A DNA stretch of 8,101 nt from Bacteriovoracaceae bacterium UBA2428. Its GTDB lineage: Bacteria > Bdellovibrionota > UBA2428. The stretch is from positions 1,787 through 9,887 of the forward strand of contig DDRA01000072.1 of the NCBI GenBank assembly GCA_002343545.1. Direction: 5' to 3'. The notes beneath the pieces were generated by a model. It was not told the DNA's origin and did not search any database. It saw nothing but the letters and a program-made list of their open reading frames with translations. This document shows, piece after piece, positions 1-5,414 of the stretch. Numbering within the stretch: the stretch's first letter is position 1; every line of letters starts with the position of its first letter. The position numbers were made by a program, and so were the translations under genes.

Positions 1-1
1 C

Positions 2-1081
2 ATGGGCCCGCAGCACCCGTCGACGCACGGGGTGCTGCGCCTCGAGATCGTCACGGACGGCGAGATCATCAAGGCGGCTTACCCCGACCTCGGTTACCTC
101 CACCGCTGCTTCGAGAAGCACGCGGAAAACCGCGAATACCTTCAGGTCGTGCCGTTCACGGACCGTCTGGACTACGTCGCGGCCATGAACCAGGAGCTGG
201 GTTACTGCCTGGCGGTCGAGAAGCTCATCGAGGTCGAGGCGACCCCCCGGGCGCAGACGATCCGCGTGATCGTCTCGGAACTGCAGCGCATCGCTTCGCA
301 CTTGCTCGCGATCGGTACCTACTCCCTCGACATCGGTGGCTTTACGCCGATGCTCTACGCTTTCCGCGACCGCGAGCATATTCTCGGAATCTTCGAGGAG
401 CTCTCGGGCGCGCGTCTGCTTTACAACTACGTCCGCCCCGGCGGCGTCGCGCGCGATCTGAGCCGCGGCCTCGAAGAGAAAATCCGCGAGTTCTGCCGCT
501 ACTTCGTTCCGCAACTCGTCGAAATCGAAGAGCTTCTCTCCGGCAACGCGATCTTCATGGATCGGACCTGCAAAGTCGGCATCGTGTCCCCGGACATGGC
601 CGTGGCCTACGGCTTCAGCGGCGTGAACCTGCGCGGCAGCGGCATCGACTGGGACCTCCGCAAGGTGCGTCCTTACTCGGGCTACGAGAAGTACGAGTTC
701 AGCAGCATCACGGCGACGCTTGAGCATGGCGTCATCGGCGACTGCTGGAACCGCTACAACTGCCGCATGAAGGAAATGCACGAGTCCGTGAAGATCGTCG
801 AGCAGGCGCTCGCGCGACTCGAAGCAGGCGAGATCATGGCGAAGGTTCCTAAGGCCATCAAGGCGACGGGCGAAGTTTACCTCGAGACGGAGTGCCCGCG
901 CGGAAACCTCGGTTATTACATCGTGGCCGACGGTTCCAAGCAACCCTACCGCGTGAAGGTCAAGTCGCCGGGATTCATCTCCTTGGCCTGTTTCGACGAG
1001 CTCACGAGCGGTATGATGCTTTCGGACATCGTGGCTTTCATCGGCAGTCTCGACTTCGTCATGGGCGAAGTGGATCGCTAA
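2..1081 (+). CDS. nuoD: NADH-quinone oxidoreductase subunit D (49 kDa subunit), 5'-partial
   Basis: NuoD is the peripheral-arm subunit of complex I. It is descended from the [NiFe]-hydrogenase large subunit and forms much of the quinone pocket next to the terminal Fe-S cluster N2. The visible 359 residues begin at the family signature GPQHPSTHGVLR and end with the conserved C-terminus GSLDFVMGEVDR. The two quinone-headgroup residues known from Thermus Nqo4 (His38 and Tyr87) align without gaps with H9 of HPSTHG and Y58 of TDRLDY, so the site looks intact. The LRGSGIDWDLRK segment is also typical. The Met at base 2 is almost certainly internal: relatives have about 30 or more residues before it, and the window cuts the gene. 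The stop is followed 27 bp later by nuoI, consistent with one transcript. The identification is secure; only the true start is unknown. Confidence 0.97.
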   Translation: MGPQHPSTHGVLRLEIVTDGEIIKAAYPDLGYLHRCFEKHAENREYLQVVPFTDRLDYVAAMNQELGYCLAVEKLIEVEATPRAQTIRVIVSELQRIASHLLAIGTYSLDIGGFTPMLYAFRDREHILGIFEELSGARLLYNYVRPGGVARDLSRGLEEKIREFCRYFVPQLVEIEELLSGNAIFMDRTCKVGIVSPDMAVAYGFSGVNLRGSGIDWDLRKVRPYSGYEKYEFSSITATLEHGVIGDCWNRYNCRMKEMHESVKIVEQALARLEAGEIMAKVPKAIKATGEVYLETECPRGNLGYYIVADGSKQPYRVKVKSPGFISLACFDELTSGMMLSDIVAFIGSLDFVMGEVDR

Positions 1082-1108
1082 GGGATCGTTTAAGGAAAGA
1101 GTGACGGG

Positions 1109-1654
1109 ATGAACGAAACCCAAGGTTCCCTCAAACAATACTTCGCCAACATCCGCGAGGCCGTCACGTCGGTCTCGAAGGGCATGGGCATCACCTTCCG
1201 GGCCTTCCTCAAATCGAACGGCATGCGAAAGCAGCTCGGTTCGGTGGACTACGGCGCCGGTCCGGTCACGGTGAGTTATCCCGAGGTGAAGGACGACATT
1301 CCGCTCAACTCGCGGAACCGTCTCTTCAACCACGTGGAGGGTTGCATCGCTTGCAACCAGTGCGCCGTGATCTGCCCGGTCGAGTGCATCACGATCGACA
1401 GCCGCAAGAAGACGGCCGACGAGAACCTGGACGAACGCACGCCGGCCGAGTTCGGCTCGAAGCCCAAGAAGCTGAAGCTTTTGCGCTACGAGATCGACGA
1501 AGCGCTTTGCTGCTTCTGCGGTCTTTGCACCGAGGTTTGCCCGACGGAGTGCATCGTTCACACGCCCGAGTTCGAATACTCCAAGTACGATCGCGATAAG
1601 CTGACCTACGACTACCTCAACTTCAAAGACGACAACCCGCTGCCGAAGGGATAG
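1109..1654 (+). CDS. nuoI: NADH-quinone oxidoreductase subunit I (2x[4Fe-4S] ferredoxin)
   Basis: NuoI carries clusters N6a and N6b, which pass electrons through the hydrophilic arm of complex I towards N2 and quinone. Two complete CxxCxxCxxxCP motifs are present: C79/C82/C85/C89 and C134/C137/C140/C144. Each is followed by a further Cys (C93, C148). The N-terminal 70 residues contain the amphipathic, membrane-associating region expected of the family (around KGMGITFRAFLK). At 181 residues the length is normal. The segment between the two motifs is longer than in E. coli NuoI: 45 residues from last to first cluster Cys against 29 by my recollection of that sequence. The extra part is a charged stretch around residues 100-122. 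The ATG at 1109 is preceded by AGGA at 1093-1096. An upstream GTG at 1101 runs into a stop after three codons, so it cannot be the start. The gene lies directly after nuoD without nuoH in between. Confidence 0.96.
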   Translation: MNETQGSLKQYFANIREAVTSVSKGMGITFRAFLKSNGMRKQLGSVDYGAGPVTVSYPEVKDDIPLNSRNRLFNHVEGCIACNQCAVICPVECITIDSRKKTADENLDERTPAEFGSKPKKLKLLRYEIDEALCCFCGLCTEVCPTECIVHTPEFEYSKYDRDKLTYDYLNFKDDNPLPKG

Positions 1655-1770
1655 GTCGTGCGCAACGACGTCATCTGCCGCGTTCTCGGTCGCTTGAGTA
1701 CCATGTACACGGCGCTCCCTTGCGGCCCGAGGCGCGTAGCCTTGCATCTGAAGTCGTTGATCACGACCTA
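1652..1770. repeat. Long imperfect inverted repeat / candidate structured RNA or miniature element
   Basis: The whole gap after nuoI can fold into one long hairpin. Bases 1652-1660 (TAGGTCGTG) are the exact reverse complement of 1762-1770. After a 2x2 internal loop, 1663-1669 pairs with 1753-1759 (7 bp). After one mismatch, 1671-1673 pairs with 1749-1751. Further in, 1680-1682 pairs with 1733-1735, 1685-1689 with 1727-1731, and 1690-1693 with 1722-1725 (one G-U pair and a bulged C1726). The apical region, about 1694-1721, is weakly paired. The left arm starts exactly on the nuoI stop codon TAG, and the right arm ends 8 bases before the next start. No T-tract follows, so it is not a standard intrinsic terminator. 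No target-site duplication is visible at the ends. It could be a MITE or REP-like element, a processing or stability structure, or a small RNA; I cannot tell which. Confidence 0.7.
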
Positions 1771-1778
1771 GTTATCTC

Positions 1779-2756
1779 GTGTCACTGCCGGAGCTGCGTC
1801 GTCGCGAAAGGCCCGAGAGCTTTTCGAGCATTCTCTTGAAAACGGCGCTCCTTCTGGGCCTCATTGCGGTCATCGCGGTGGGGGTCAGTTGGAGTTTCGG
1901 CTGGGTCGCCATCGAGCAGCCTAGCCGGGACGAGCTATTTTCGAAGATCCTCGATGGCCGCCGCGATCTTCGTCGGGCCGCGGCGATCGAATGGTCGCGT
2001 CGCCTCGTTTCGGCCGAGGAGCGGGGGCGTGAAGACGAAGTCGCGGAATGGCGCCCTCAGGGCGACGAGGCCCTAAAACTACAAAGCGCCTTCGGGACGG
2101 AGCGCATCGAAGCGCTCGAAGTCGGCGAAGGGCCTTATCTCTCGGGGGTCGCGCAGATCCTTTCTTTTTCCTCCGAGACCGCGGCCTCGGCCCGGACCCT
2201 TTGCGGATGGCTGGGGCAGGTGCGCGAGGGGCAGCTCGTCGATGCCCAGGTCTTCGTCGTCTTGGGGCTAGGTCGTTTGGCGAGGGTCGAGCCGGCCGCG
2301 CTCTGCGAGCCTTTGTTGGCCAAGGCCTCGGATCCGGATCCGGCGATTCGCAAATCGGTCGCCTTCGTATTGGGCTTGGCCGAGCGAAACTCGGCCCTGG
2401 GCGAACGTCGGGCCGAAGTTCTCGAGATCCTGCGGCGCTTGCACGCGTCGGCCGAAGAAGACGTCCGGTGGAACGCGGCGTTCTCGGCCGCGCTTTGGCG
2501 GGATCCGATGGGGCGCGATCTTCTCTCCTTGCTTCTGGACGAAGGTCTGGCGGGCGGTCAAGGCGGCGGTCCCGTGTTGGATGCCTTTCGGCTCCAGGCG
2601 ATCGAGTCGGCAATCGCGGCCGCTTTGCGGCTCGAAGACTCGGACCTTCACGGTAAGGTTGAGAGGATCGCTCGGGAGTCTCCTTCGCTCAAACTTCGGC
2701 AAGCCGCCGTCGCTCGTCTCAAGGCGTCGAGCTCGAAGCCGGATCCCAAAAAATAG
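1779..2756 (+). CDS. Membrane-anchored HEAT-like repeat protein, function unknown
   Basis: This 325-residue protein has a short Arg-rich N-terminus (LRRRERPE), one strongly hydrophobic segment at about residues 19-44, and then a soluble, Ala/Leu/Arg/Glu-rich helical domain. Several stretches look like HEAT or PBS-lyase-type helical repeats: about 55-76 (DLRRAAAIEWSRRL), 178-199 (DPDPAIRKSVAFVLG), 221-240 (EEDVRWNAAFSAALW) and 299-314 (LKLRQAAVARL). No catalytic motif or cofactor site is seen. HEAT domains are usually protein-binding scaffolds. Lying between nuoI and the Rieske gene, it may help assemble or hold a respiratory complex, but this is inference from position. The start is GTG at 1779; an in-frame stop at 1758-1760 limits upstream choice, and no Shine-Dalgarno is evident because the 3' arm of the inverted repeat occupies that space. 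Codon choice is looser (more GGG, TTG, CGG) than in the neighbours, suggesting lower expression. Confidence 0.8.
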   Translation: MSLPELRRRERPESFSSILLKTALLLGLIAVIAVGVSWSFGWVAIEQPSRDELFSKILDGRRDLRRAAAIEWSRRLVSAEERGREDEVAEWRPQGDEALKLQSAFGTERIEALEVGEGPYLSGVAQILSFSSETAASARTLCGWLGQVREGQLVDAQVFVVLGLGRLARVEPAALCEPLLAKASDPDPAIRKSVAFVLGLAERNSALGERRAEVLEILRRLHASAEEDVRWNAAFSAALWRDPMGRDLLSLLLDEGLAGGQGGGPVLDAFRLQAIESAIAAALRLEDSDLHGKVERIARESPSLKLRQAAVARLKASSSKPDPKK

Positions 2757-2763
2757 CTGAATT

Positions 2764-2774
2764 GTCATAATGAC
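2764..2774. promoter_or_regulatory. Small palindrome GTCATAATGAC, possible operator
   Basis: GTCAT-A-ATGAC is a perfect 5-bp inverted repeat around one central base. It begins 8 bases after the HEAT gene stop, at the edge of an AT-rich stretch unlike the GC-rich coding sequence around it. It lies about 12 bp upstream of the candidate -35 element. The size and symmetry would suit a dimeric regulator, but it does not match an FNR or Rex consensus that I know, so the role is unassigned. Confidence 0.3.
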
Positions 2775-2775
2775 T

Positions 2776-2795
2776 TAAACCCGAATTGAGGTTTA
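2776..2795. promoter_or_regulatory. Inverted repeat TAAACC-N8-GGTTTA overlapping the candidate -35
   Basis: TAAACC (2776-2781) and GGTTTA (2790-2795) are exact reverse complements separated by 8 bases. The right arm overlaps a second palindrome, GTTTATAAAC (2791-2800). The structure covers the putative -35 of the Rieske promoter. It could be an operator, or a weak hairpin at the end of the upstream transcript. There is no T-run, so a terminator call is not supported. Confidence 0.3.
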
Positions 2796-2813
2796 TAAAC
2801 TCGGCGTTAAGAT
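2786..2813 (+). promoter_or_regulatory. Candidate sigma70-type promoter for the Rieske/cytochrome b operon
   Basis: TTGAGG (2786-2791) and TAAGAT (2808-2813) are separated by 16 bp; each matches the sigma70 consensus at 4 of 6 positions. They lie in the most AT-rich stretch of the window, in the only intergenic gap wide enough (165 bp) for a promoter plus leader. Transcription would start near 2820 and give a 5' leader of about 100 nt. An independent promoter here would let the bc genes be expressed apart from nuoD-nuoI. The match is moderate, and the housekeeping consensus of this organism is unknown. Confidence 0.35.
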
Positions 2814-2859
2814 AAAGAGCGTAAGAGAGTGTAAGCGTAAAGCTTTCGAATCTCTTTGT
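2812..2859 (+). other. Possible leader stem-loop upstream of the Rieske gene
   Basis: In the expected leader RNA, 2812-2819 can pair with 2852-2859 (8 bp, one G-U), enclosing a small AAGC/GCTT hairpin (2833-2836 with 2842-2845). The loop also holds GCGTAA twice (2819-2824 and 2835-2840) and GTAAG at 2821 and 2831. The pairing is modest and AU-rich, so a regulatory role is uncertain. Confidence 0.25.
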
Positions 2860-2894
2860 GCGCCTCTCAACGGTAGGTTTCTCGGCAGTGCGGA

Positions 2895-2915
2895 TAGCGA
2901 CGGAGTAGCGACGGA
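2895..2915 (+). repeat. Tandem direct repeat TAGCGACGGA next to the Rieske start
   Basis: TAGCGACGGA occurs at 2895-2904 and again at 2906-2915, an 11-bp period, and CGGA also precedes the first copy at 2891-2894. The last GGA (2913-2915) sits 6 bases before the ATG at 2922 and is the only plausible, weak ribosome-binding site. The repeat therefore duplicates the sequence used for translation initiation. Confidence 0.55.
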
Positions 2916-2921
2916 AACGAC

Positions 2922-3431
2922 ATGGCAGAGTCAAAAGTCGGCGGTTCAAACGACCTCAATCGTCGGGAGTTCTTCTCCTGGTTCTGGATGGGATGGATCA
3001 CTTTCTCGGTCGCGGCGGGCGCCATCGTTACGTTGCTCGGACGCTACCTCTTCCCGAACGTCCTCTTCGAAAAGCCGAGCAGCTTCCGCGCGGGTCCCCC
3101 GACGGAGTTCGGTCTCGGCGTCGACGAGCGTTTCAAGGATACGCAATCCGTCTGGATCGTGCGCGTGCCCGAAGGCATCTACGCGCTCTCGACCGTGTGC
3201 ACCCACCTCGGTTGCACGCCGAACTGGTTGCCGAACGAGAGCAAGTTCAAGTGCCCTTGCCACGGTAGCGGTTTCCGTATGTCGGGGCTCAATTTCGAAG
3301 GTCCGGCTCCGCGGCCGTTGGAGCGTTTCGCGGTCTCGATCGACGAGACGGGCTTCGTCAAAATCGACAAGTCCCGCGCGATCCGTTTCGCGAACCAATG
3401 GAGTGACCCGGATTTCCTCCTTCGCGGTTAA
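2922..3431 (+). CDS. Rieske [2Fe-2S] protein of a bc/b6f-type complex
   Basis: This is the high-potential iron-sulfur subunit that takes the first electron from quinol at the Qo site and passes it to the c-type cytochrome. The 169-residue protein has both cluster-binding boxes: CTHLGC (93-98) and CPCHGS (111-116). The cluster ligands are C93, H95, C111 and H114, and C98 and C113 form the expected disulfide. GPAPRPL (127-133) is the conserved Pro-rich loop. One transmembrane helix at about 21-40 follows a twin-arginine-like segment NRREFFSW (13-20), consistent with Tat-dependent insertion of a membrane-anchored, periplasm-facing Rieske domain. The size is close to that of b6f Rieske proteins and smaller than most mitochondrial-type ones. 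The gene heads the Rieske - cytochrome b - subunit IV - multiheme cytochrome c series. Confidence 0.96.
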   Translation: MAESKVGGSNDLNRREFFSWFWMGWITFSVAAGAIVTLLGRYLFPNVLFEKPSSFRAGPPTEFGLGVDERFKDTQSVWIVRVPEGIYALSTVCTHLGCTPNWLPNESKFKCPCHGSGFRMSGLNFEGPAPRPLERFAVSIDETGFVKIDKSRAIRFANQWSDPDFLLRG

Positions 3432-3440
3432 GCGAAGGGG
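3417..3440 (+). other. Stem-loop spanning the Rieske stop codon
   Basis: CTCCTTCGC (3417-3425) pairs with GCGAAGGGG (3432-3440): 9 bp including one G-U, around a 6-base loop holding most of the TAA stop. CGAAG (3433-3437) can instead pair with CTTCG (3443-3447), so two forms exclude each other. A short GTTTT (3451-3455) follows at a distance. It may tune the Rieske to cytochrome b ratio by partial termination, or protect mRNA ends; it is too weak to call a terminator. Confidence 0.4.
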
Positions 3441-3487
3441 ATCTTCGATCGTTTTGGAACTTTAGACCGTGTTTTTGGACCGAGCAT

Positions 3488-3493
3488 AAGGAG
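3488..3493 (+). promoter_or_regulatory. Strong ribosome-binding site that fixes a TTG start
   Basis: AAGGAG lies 8 bases before TTG 3502-3504. This good Shine-Dalgarno, with the b6-like N-terminus that follows, supports TTG as the true start of the cytochrome b gene. No ATG is available in frame nearby without losing the conserved N-terminal region. Confidence 0.75.
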
Positions 3494-3501
3494 CAGCAGC
3501 C

Positions 3502-4290
3502 TTGGCAAACCCTCTTCGTCGTCTTTGGGATCAGATCCGCGAGACCCAGGTTTGGAAATCGATTTTCCGCCACAACCTTCCGGATAATCCGCGTGACCAG
3601 TCCCTCGCGGTTCTCTCGAACGTCTTCTTGCACCTTCACCCGGTCAAGACGCGCAAGTCGGGCGTGCGGATGTCCTTCACTTGGTGCATGGGCGGCCTGA
3701 CCTTCTTCCTCTTCCTGATCGAAGCGGTCACCGGCATCTTGCTCATGTTCTACTACCGCCCGACGCTCGAGTTCGCGTACAACGACATCATCGCGCTTCG
3801 CGAGCACGTCCCCCTCGGGATCCTCCGCGAAATCCACCGCTGGGGCGCGCACGCCATGGTCATCACGGTGTGGCTCCATATGTTCCGCGTCTTCATGACG
3901 GGCTCGTACAAGCCGCCGCGCGAGTTCAACTGGGGCGTGGGCGTCATCCTGCTCGTCCTCACGATGCTGCTCTCCTTCACGGGCTACCTGCTCCCGTGGG
4001 ACCAGCTCGCGATCTGGGCCATCACGGTCGGCGCGAACATGGGCGCCGCGACGCCCCTCCAGGGCGTCGAAGGCCCCGGCACGATGTTCCTCAAGATCGG
4101 CGACGTGAACCTCGTTCACAGCGGCAACGACGTGAAGTTCGGCTTGCTCGCCGGTCGCTTCATCGGGGAAGCCACGCTGTTGCGCTTCTACGTGCTCCAC
4201 TGCATCGCGATCCCGTTCGTCGTGACGATCCTGATCGCGCTGCACTTCTGGCGCGTGCGTAAGGACGGAGGCATTTCGGGCCCCCTCTAA
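3502..4290 (+). CDS. Cytochrome b, N-terminal half (b6-type, two b hemes, heme c_n Cys)
   Basis: This is the diheme transmembrane subunit that carries electrons from Qo across the membrane to Qi. It is 262 residues with four hydrophobic helices at about 60-83, 116-136, 145-165 and 228-252, and it ends in the b6-like sequence RKDGGISGPL. The heme ligands are H112 and H126 (helix B) and H233 and H248 (helix D). The 14 residues between H233 and H248 are the b6f spacing, not the 13 of bc1. C62 in WCMGG lines up without gaps, counting to the FYYRPT motif, with Cys35 of cytochrome b6, which covalently holds heme c_n (c_i). TGYLLPWDQ (160-168) is the conserved Qo-side motif. Relative to b6 (about 215 residues) it has a longer N-terminus and an inserted loop at about 183-222. 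Its C-terminal partner follows 27 bp downstream. Confidence 0.95.
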   Translation: MANPLRRLWDQIRETQVWKSIFRHNLPDNPRDQSLAVLSNVFLHLHPVKTRKSGVRMSFTWCMGGLTFFLFLIEAVTGILLMFYYRPTLEFAYNDIIALREHVPLGILREIHRWGAHAMVITVWLHMFRVFMTGSYKPPREFNWGVGVILLVLTMLLSFTGYLLPWDQLAIWAITVGANMGAATPLQGVEGPGTMFLKIGDVNLVHSGNDVKFGLLAGRFIGEATLLRFYVLHCIAIPFVVTILIALHFWRVRKDGGISGPL

Positions 4291-4317
4291 GGGAAAATCC
4301 GAAATCGAGGAGAGATC

Positions 4318-5397
4318 ATGCAAGCGCTGAAGGACCTCATCAACTTCCTCTCGAACCCGGTTATCTACTTCTCGCTCTCCATCGTCATGTGGTGGGCGGT
4401 CATGAAGTTCCACCACGTGTGGACGCGCCCGAAGGTCGCGGGCTACATCACGCTCGTGGCGCTCGCCTTCCTGGCCTTCGCGTTCACGGACGTGAACTTC
4501 TACAAAGAGGCGACGAAGCCCGACAACGTCCCCATCTGGCTCATGACGGGTGGGGTGGGCTTCTTCATGTGGCTCAGCTTCCGCCGCGGCGTGATCAATG
4601 ATCAGCTCATGGCCGAGGGCAAACCGAACCTCGAGAAGCAGGAGTCCGACAAAAAGGTCTACACCTGGCCCGACCTCGTCTACTCCGAACTGATCTGCAT
4701 GGTCCTCTTCACGGCCTTCATGATCTGCTGGGCCGTTCTGCTTAAGGCTCCGCTCGAAGAACCCGCGAACGCGGGCGTCACGCCGGCCATCGCGAAAGCG
4801 CCGTGGTACTTCCTCGGTCTCCAGGAAATGCTCGTTTATTACGATCCCTGGATCGCCGGCGTCGTGCTGCCGACCCTGATTTTGGTCGGCCTCATCGCGC
4901 TCCCGTATTACGACATCAACCCCAAGGGGAACGGCTACTACACGGTGAAGGAACGCTACTTCGCGATCTGGGGCTTCGGCTTCGGCTTCATCGTTCTGTG
5001 GATCGCGCTCATCTTCTTGGGGACCTTTATGCGGGGCCCGGGATGGAACTTCTTCGGTCCCTTCGAATACTGGGACACGCATAAGGTCGTCGCGCTCAAC
5101 AACATCAACCTGTCGGAGCTCATTTGGGTGAAGCTCTTCGGCACGGGTCTGCCCACGAACGTGCTCGTGCGCGAAGCCTTCGGGATCTTGCTCACGATCG
5201 CGTATCTCGTCGTGATTCCGCCGATCCTCGCCACGACGATCTTCAAGGACCTCTACGCGAAGATGGGCTTCACGCGCTACAACCTGCTCATGTTCCTGCT
5301 GCTCGTGATGGTTTCGCTTCCGCTGAAGATGTACCTGCGCTGGCTCTTTAACCTGAAGTACATCATTTCGATCCCGGAATATTTGTTCAACGTTTGA
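4318..5397 (+). CDS. Cytochrome b C-terminal half (subunit IV type), extended form
   Basis: This subunit completes the Qo site. The core at about 115-240 matches subunit IV: EEPANAGVTP (147-156) corresponds to the EPANPFATP region, followed by the Qo motif position and two more helices. The canonical PEWY reads APWY here (161-164), so the Glu is replaced by Pro; E170 in GLQE lies six residues downstream. At 359 residues it is about twice the usual ~160. There are about three extra hydrophobic segments before the core (roughly 13-29, 41-57 and 72-88) and about two after it (roughly 285-305 and 322-340), for about eight in total. No heme-binding CxxCH is present. The extra helices may dock the multiheme cytochrome encoded next. 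The ATG at 4318 has AGGAG at 4308-4312, five bases away. The stop lies 17 bp before the next start. Confidence 0.93.
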   Translation: MQALKDLINFLSNPVIYFSLSIVMWWAVMKFHHVWTRPKVAGYITLVALAFLAFAFTDVNFYKEATKPDNVPIWLMTGGVGFFMWLSFRRGVINDQLMAEGKPNLEKQESDKKVYTWPDLVYSELICMVLFTAFMICWAVLLKAPLEEPANAGVTPAIAKAPWYFLGLQEMLVYYDPWIAGVVLPTLILVGLIALPYYDINPKGNGYYTVKERYFAIWGFGFGFIVLWIALIFLGTFMRGPGWNFFGPFEYWDTHKVVALNNINLSELIWVKLFGTGLPTNVLVREAFGILLTIAYLVVIPPILATTIFKDLYAKMGFTRYNLLMFLLLVMVSLPLKMYLRWLFNLKYIISIPEYLFNV

Positions 5398-5414
5398 GGT
5401 CAGGCGATACAACG

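Noticed and set aside
2..4. ATG at base 2 as the true start of nuoD
   Set aside because: The family has further conserved sequence before MGPQHPSTHG, so this Met is most likely internal and the gene begins outside the window.
1652..1770. Integron attC site, tRNA or intrinsic terminator as explanation for the inverted repeat
   Set aside because: The core boxes do not fit RYYYAAC/GTTRRRY, there is no cloverleaf or CCA end, and no T-tract follows the stem.
1921..2613. Minus-strand open frame opposite the HEAT-like gene
   Set aside because: Its product is almost all Arg, Pro and Ala. The plus frame has a proper membrane segment and helical repeats, so it is preferred.
2766..2771. CATAAT as a -10 box
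   Set aside because: It matches 5 of 6 bases, but no -35-like sequence lies 15-19 bp upstream, which is still in the HEAT gene end.
3358..5412. Very long minus-strand open frame (684 codons) opposite the Rieske/cytochrome b genes
   Set aside because: Its product is a low-complexity Arg/Asp/Glu/His-rich chain. This is the usual mirror of GC-rich third positions, and the sense strand encodes clearly recognised cytochrome b proteins.
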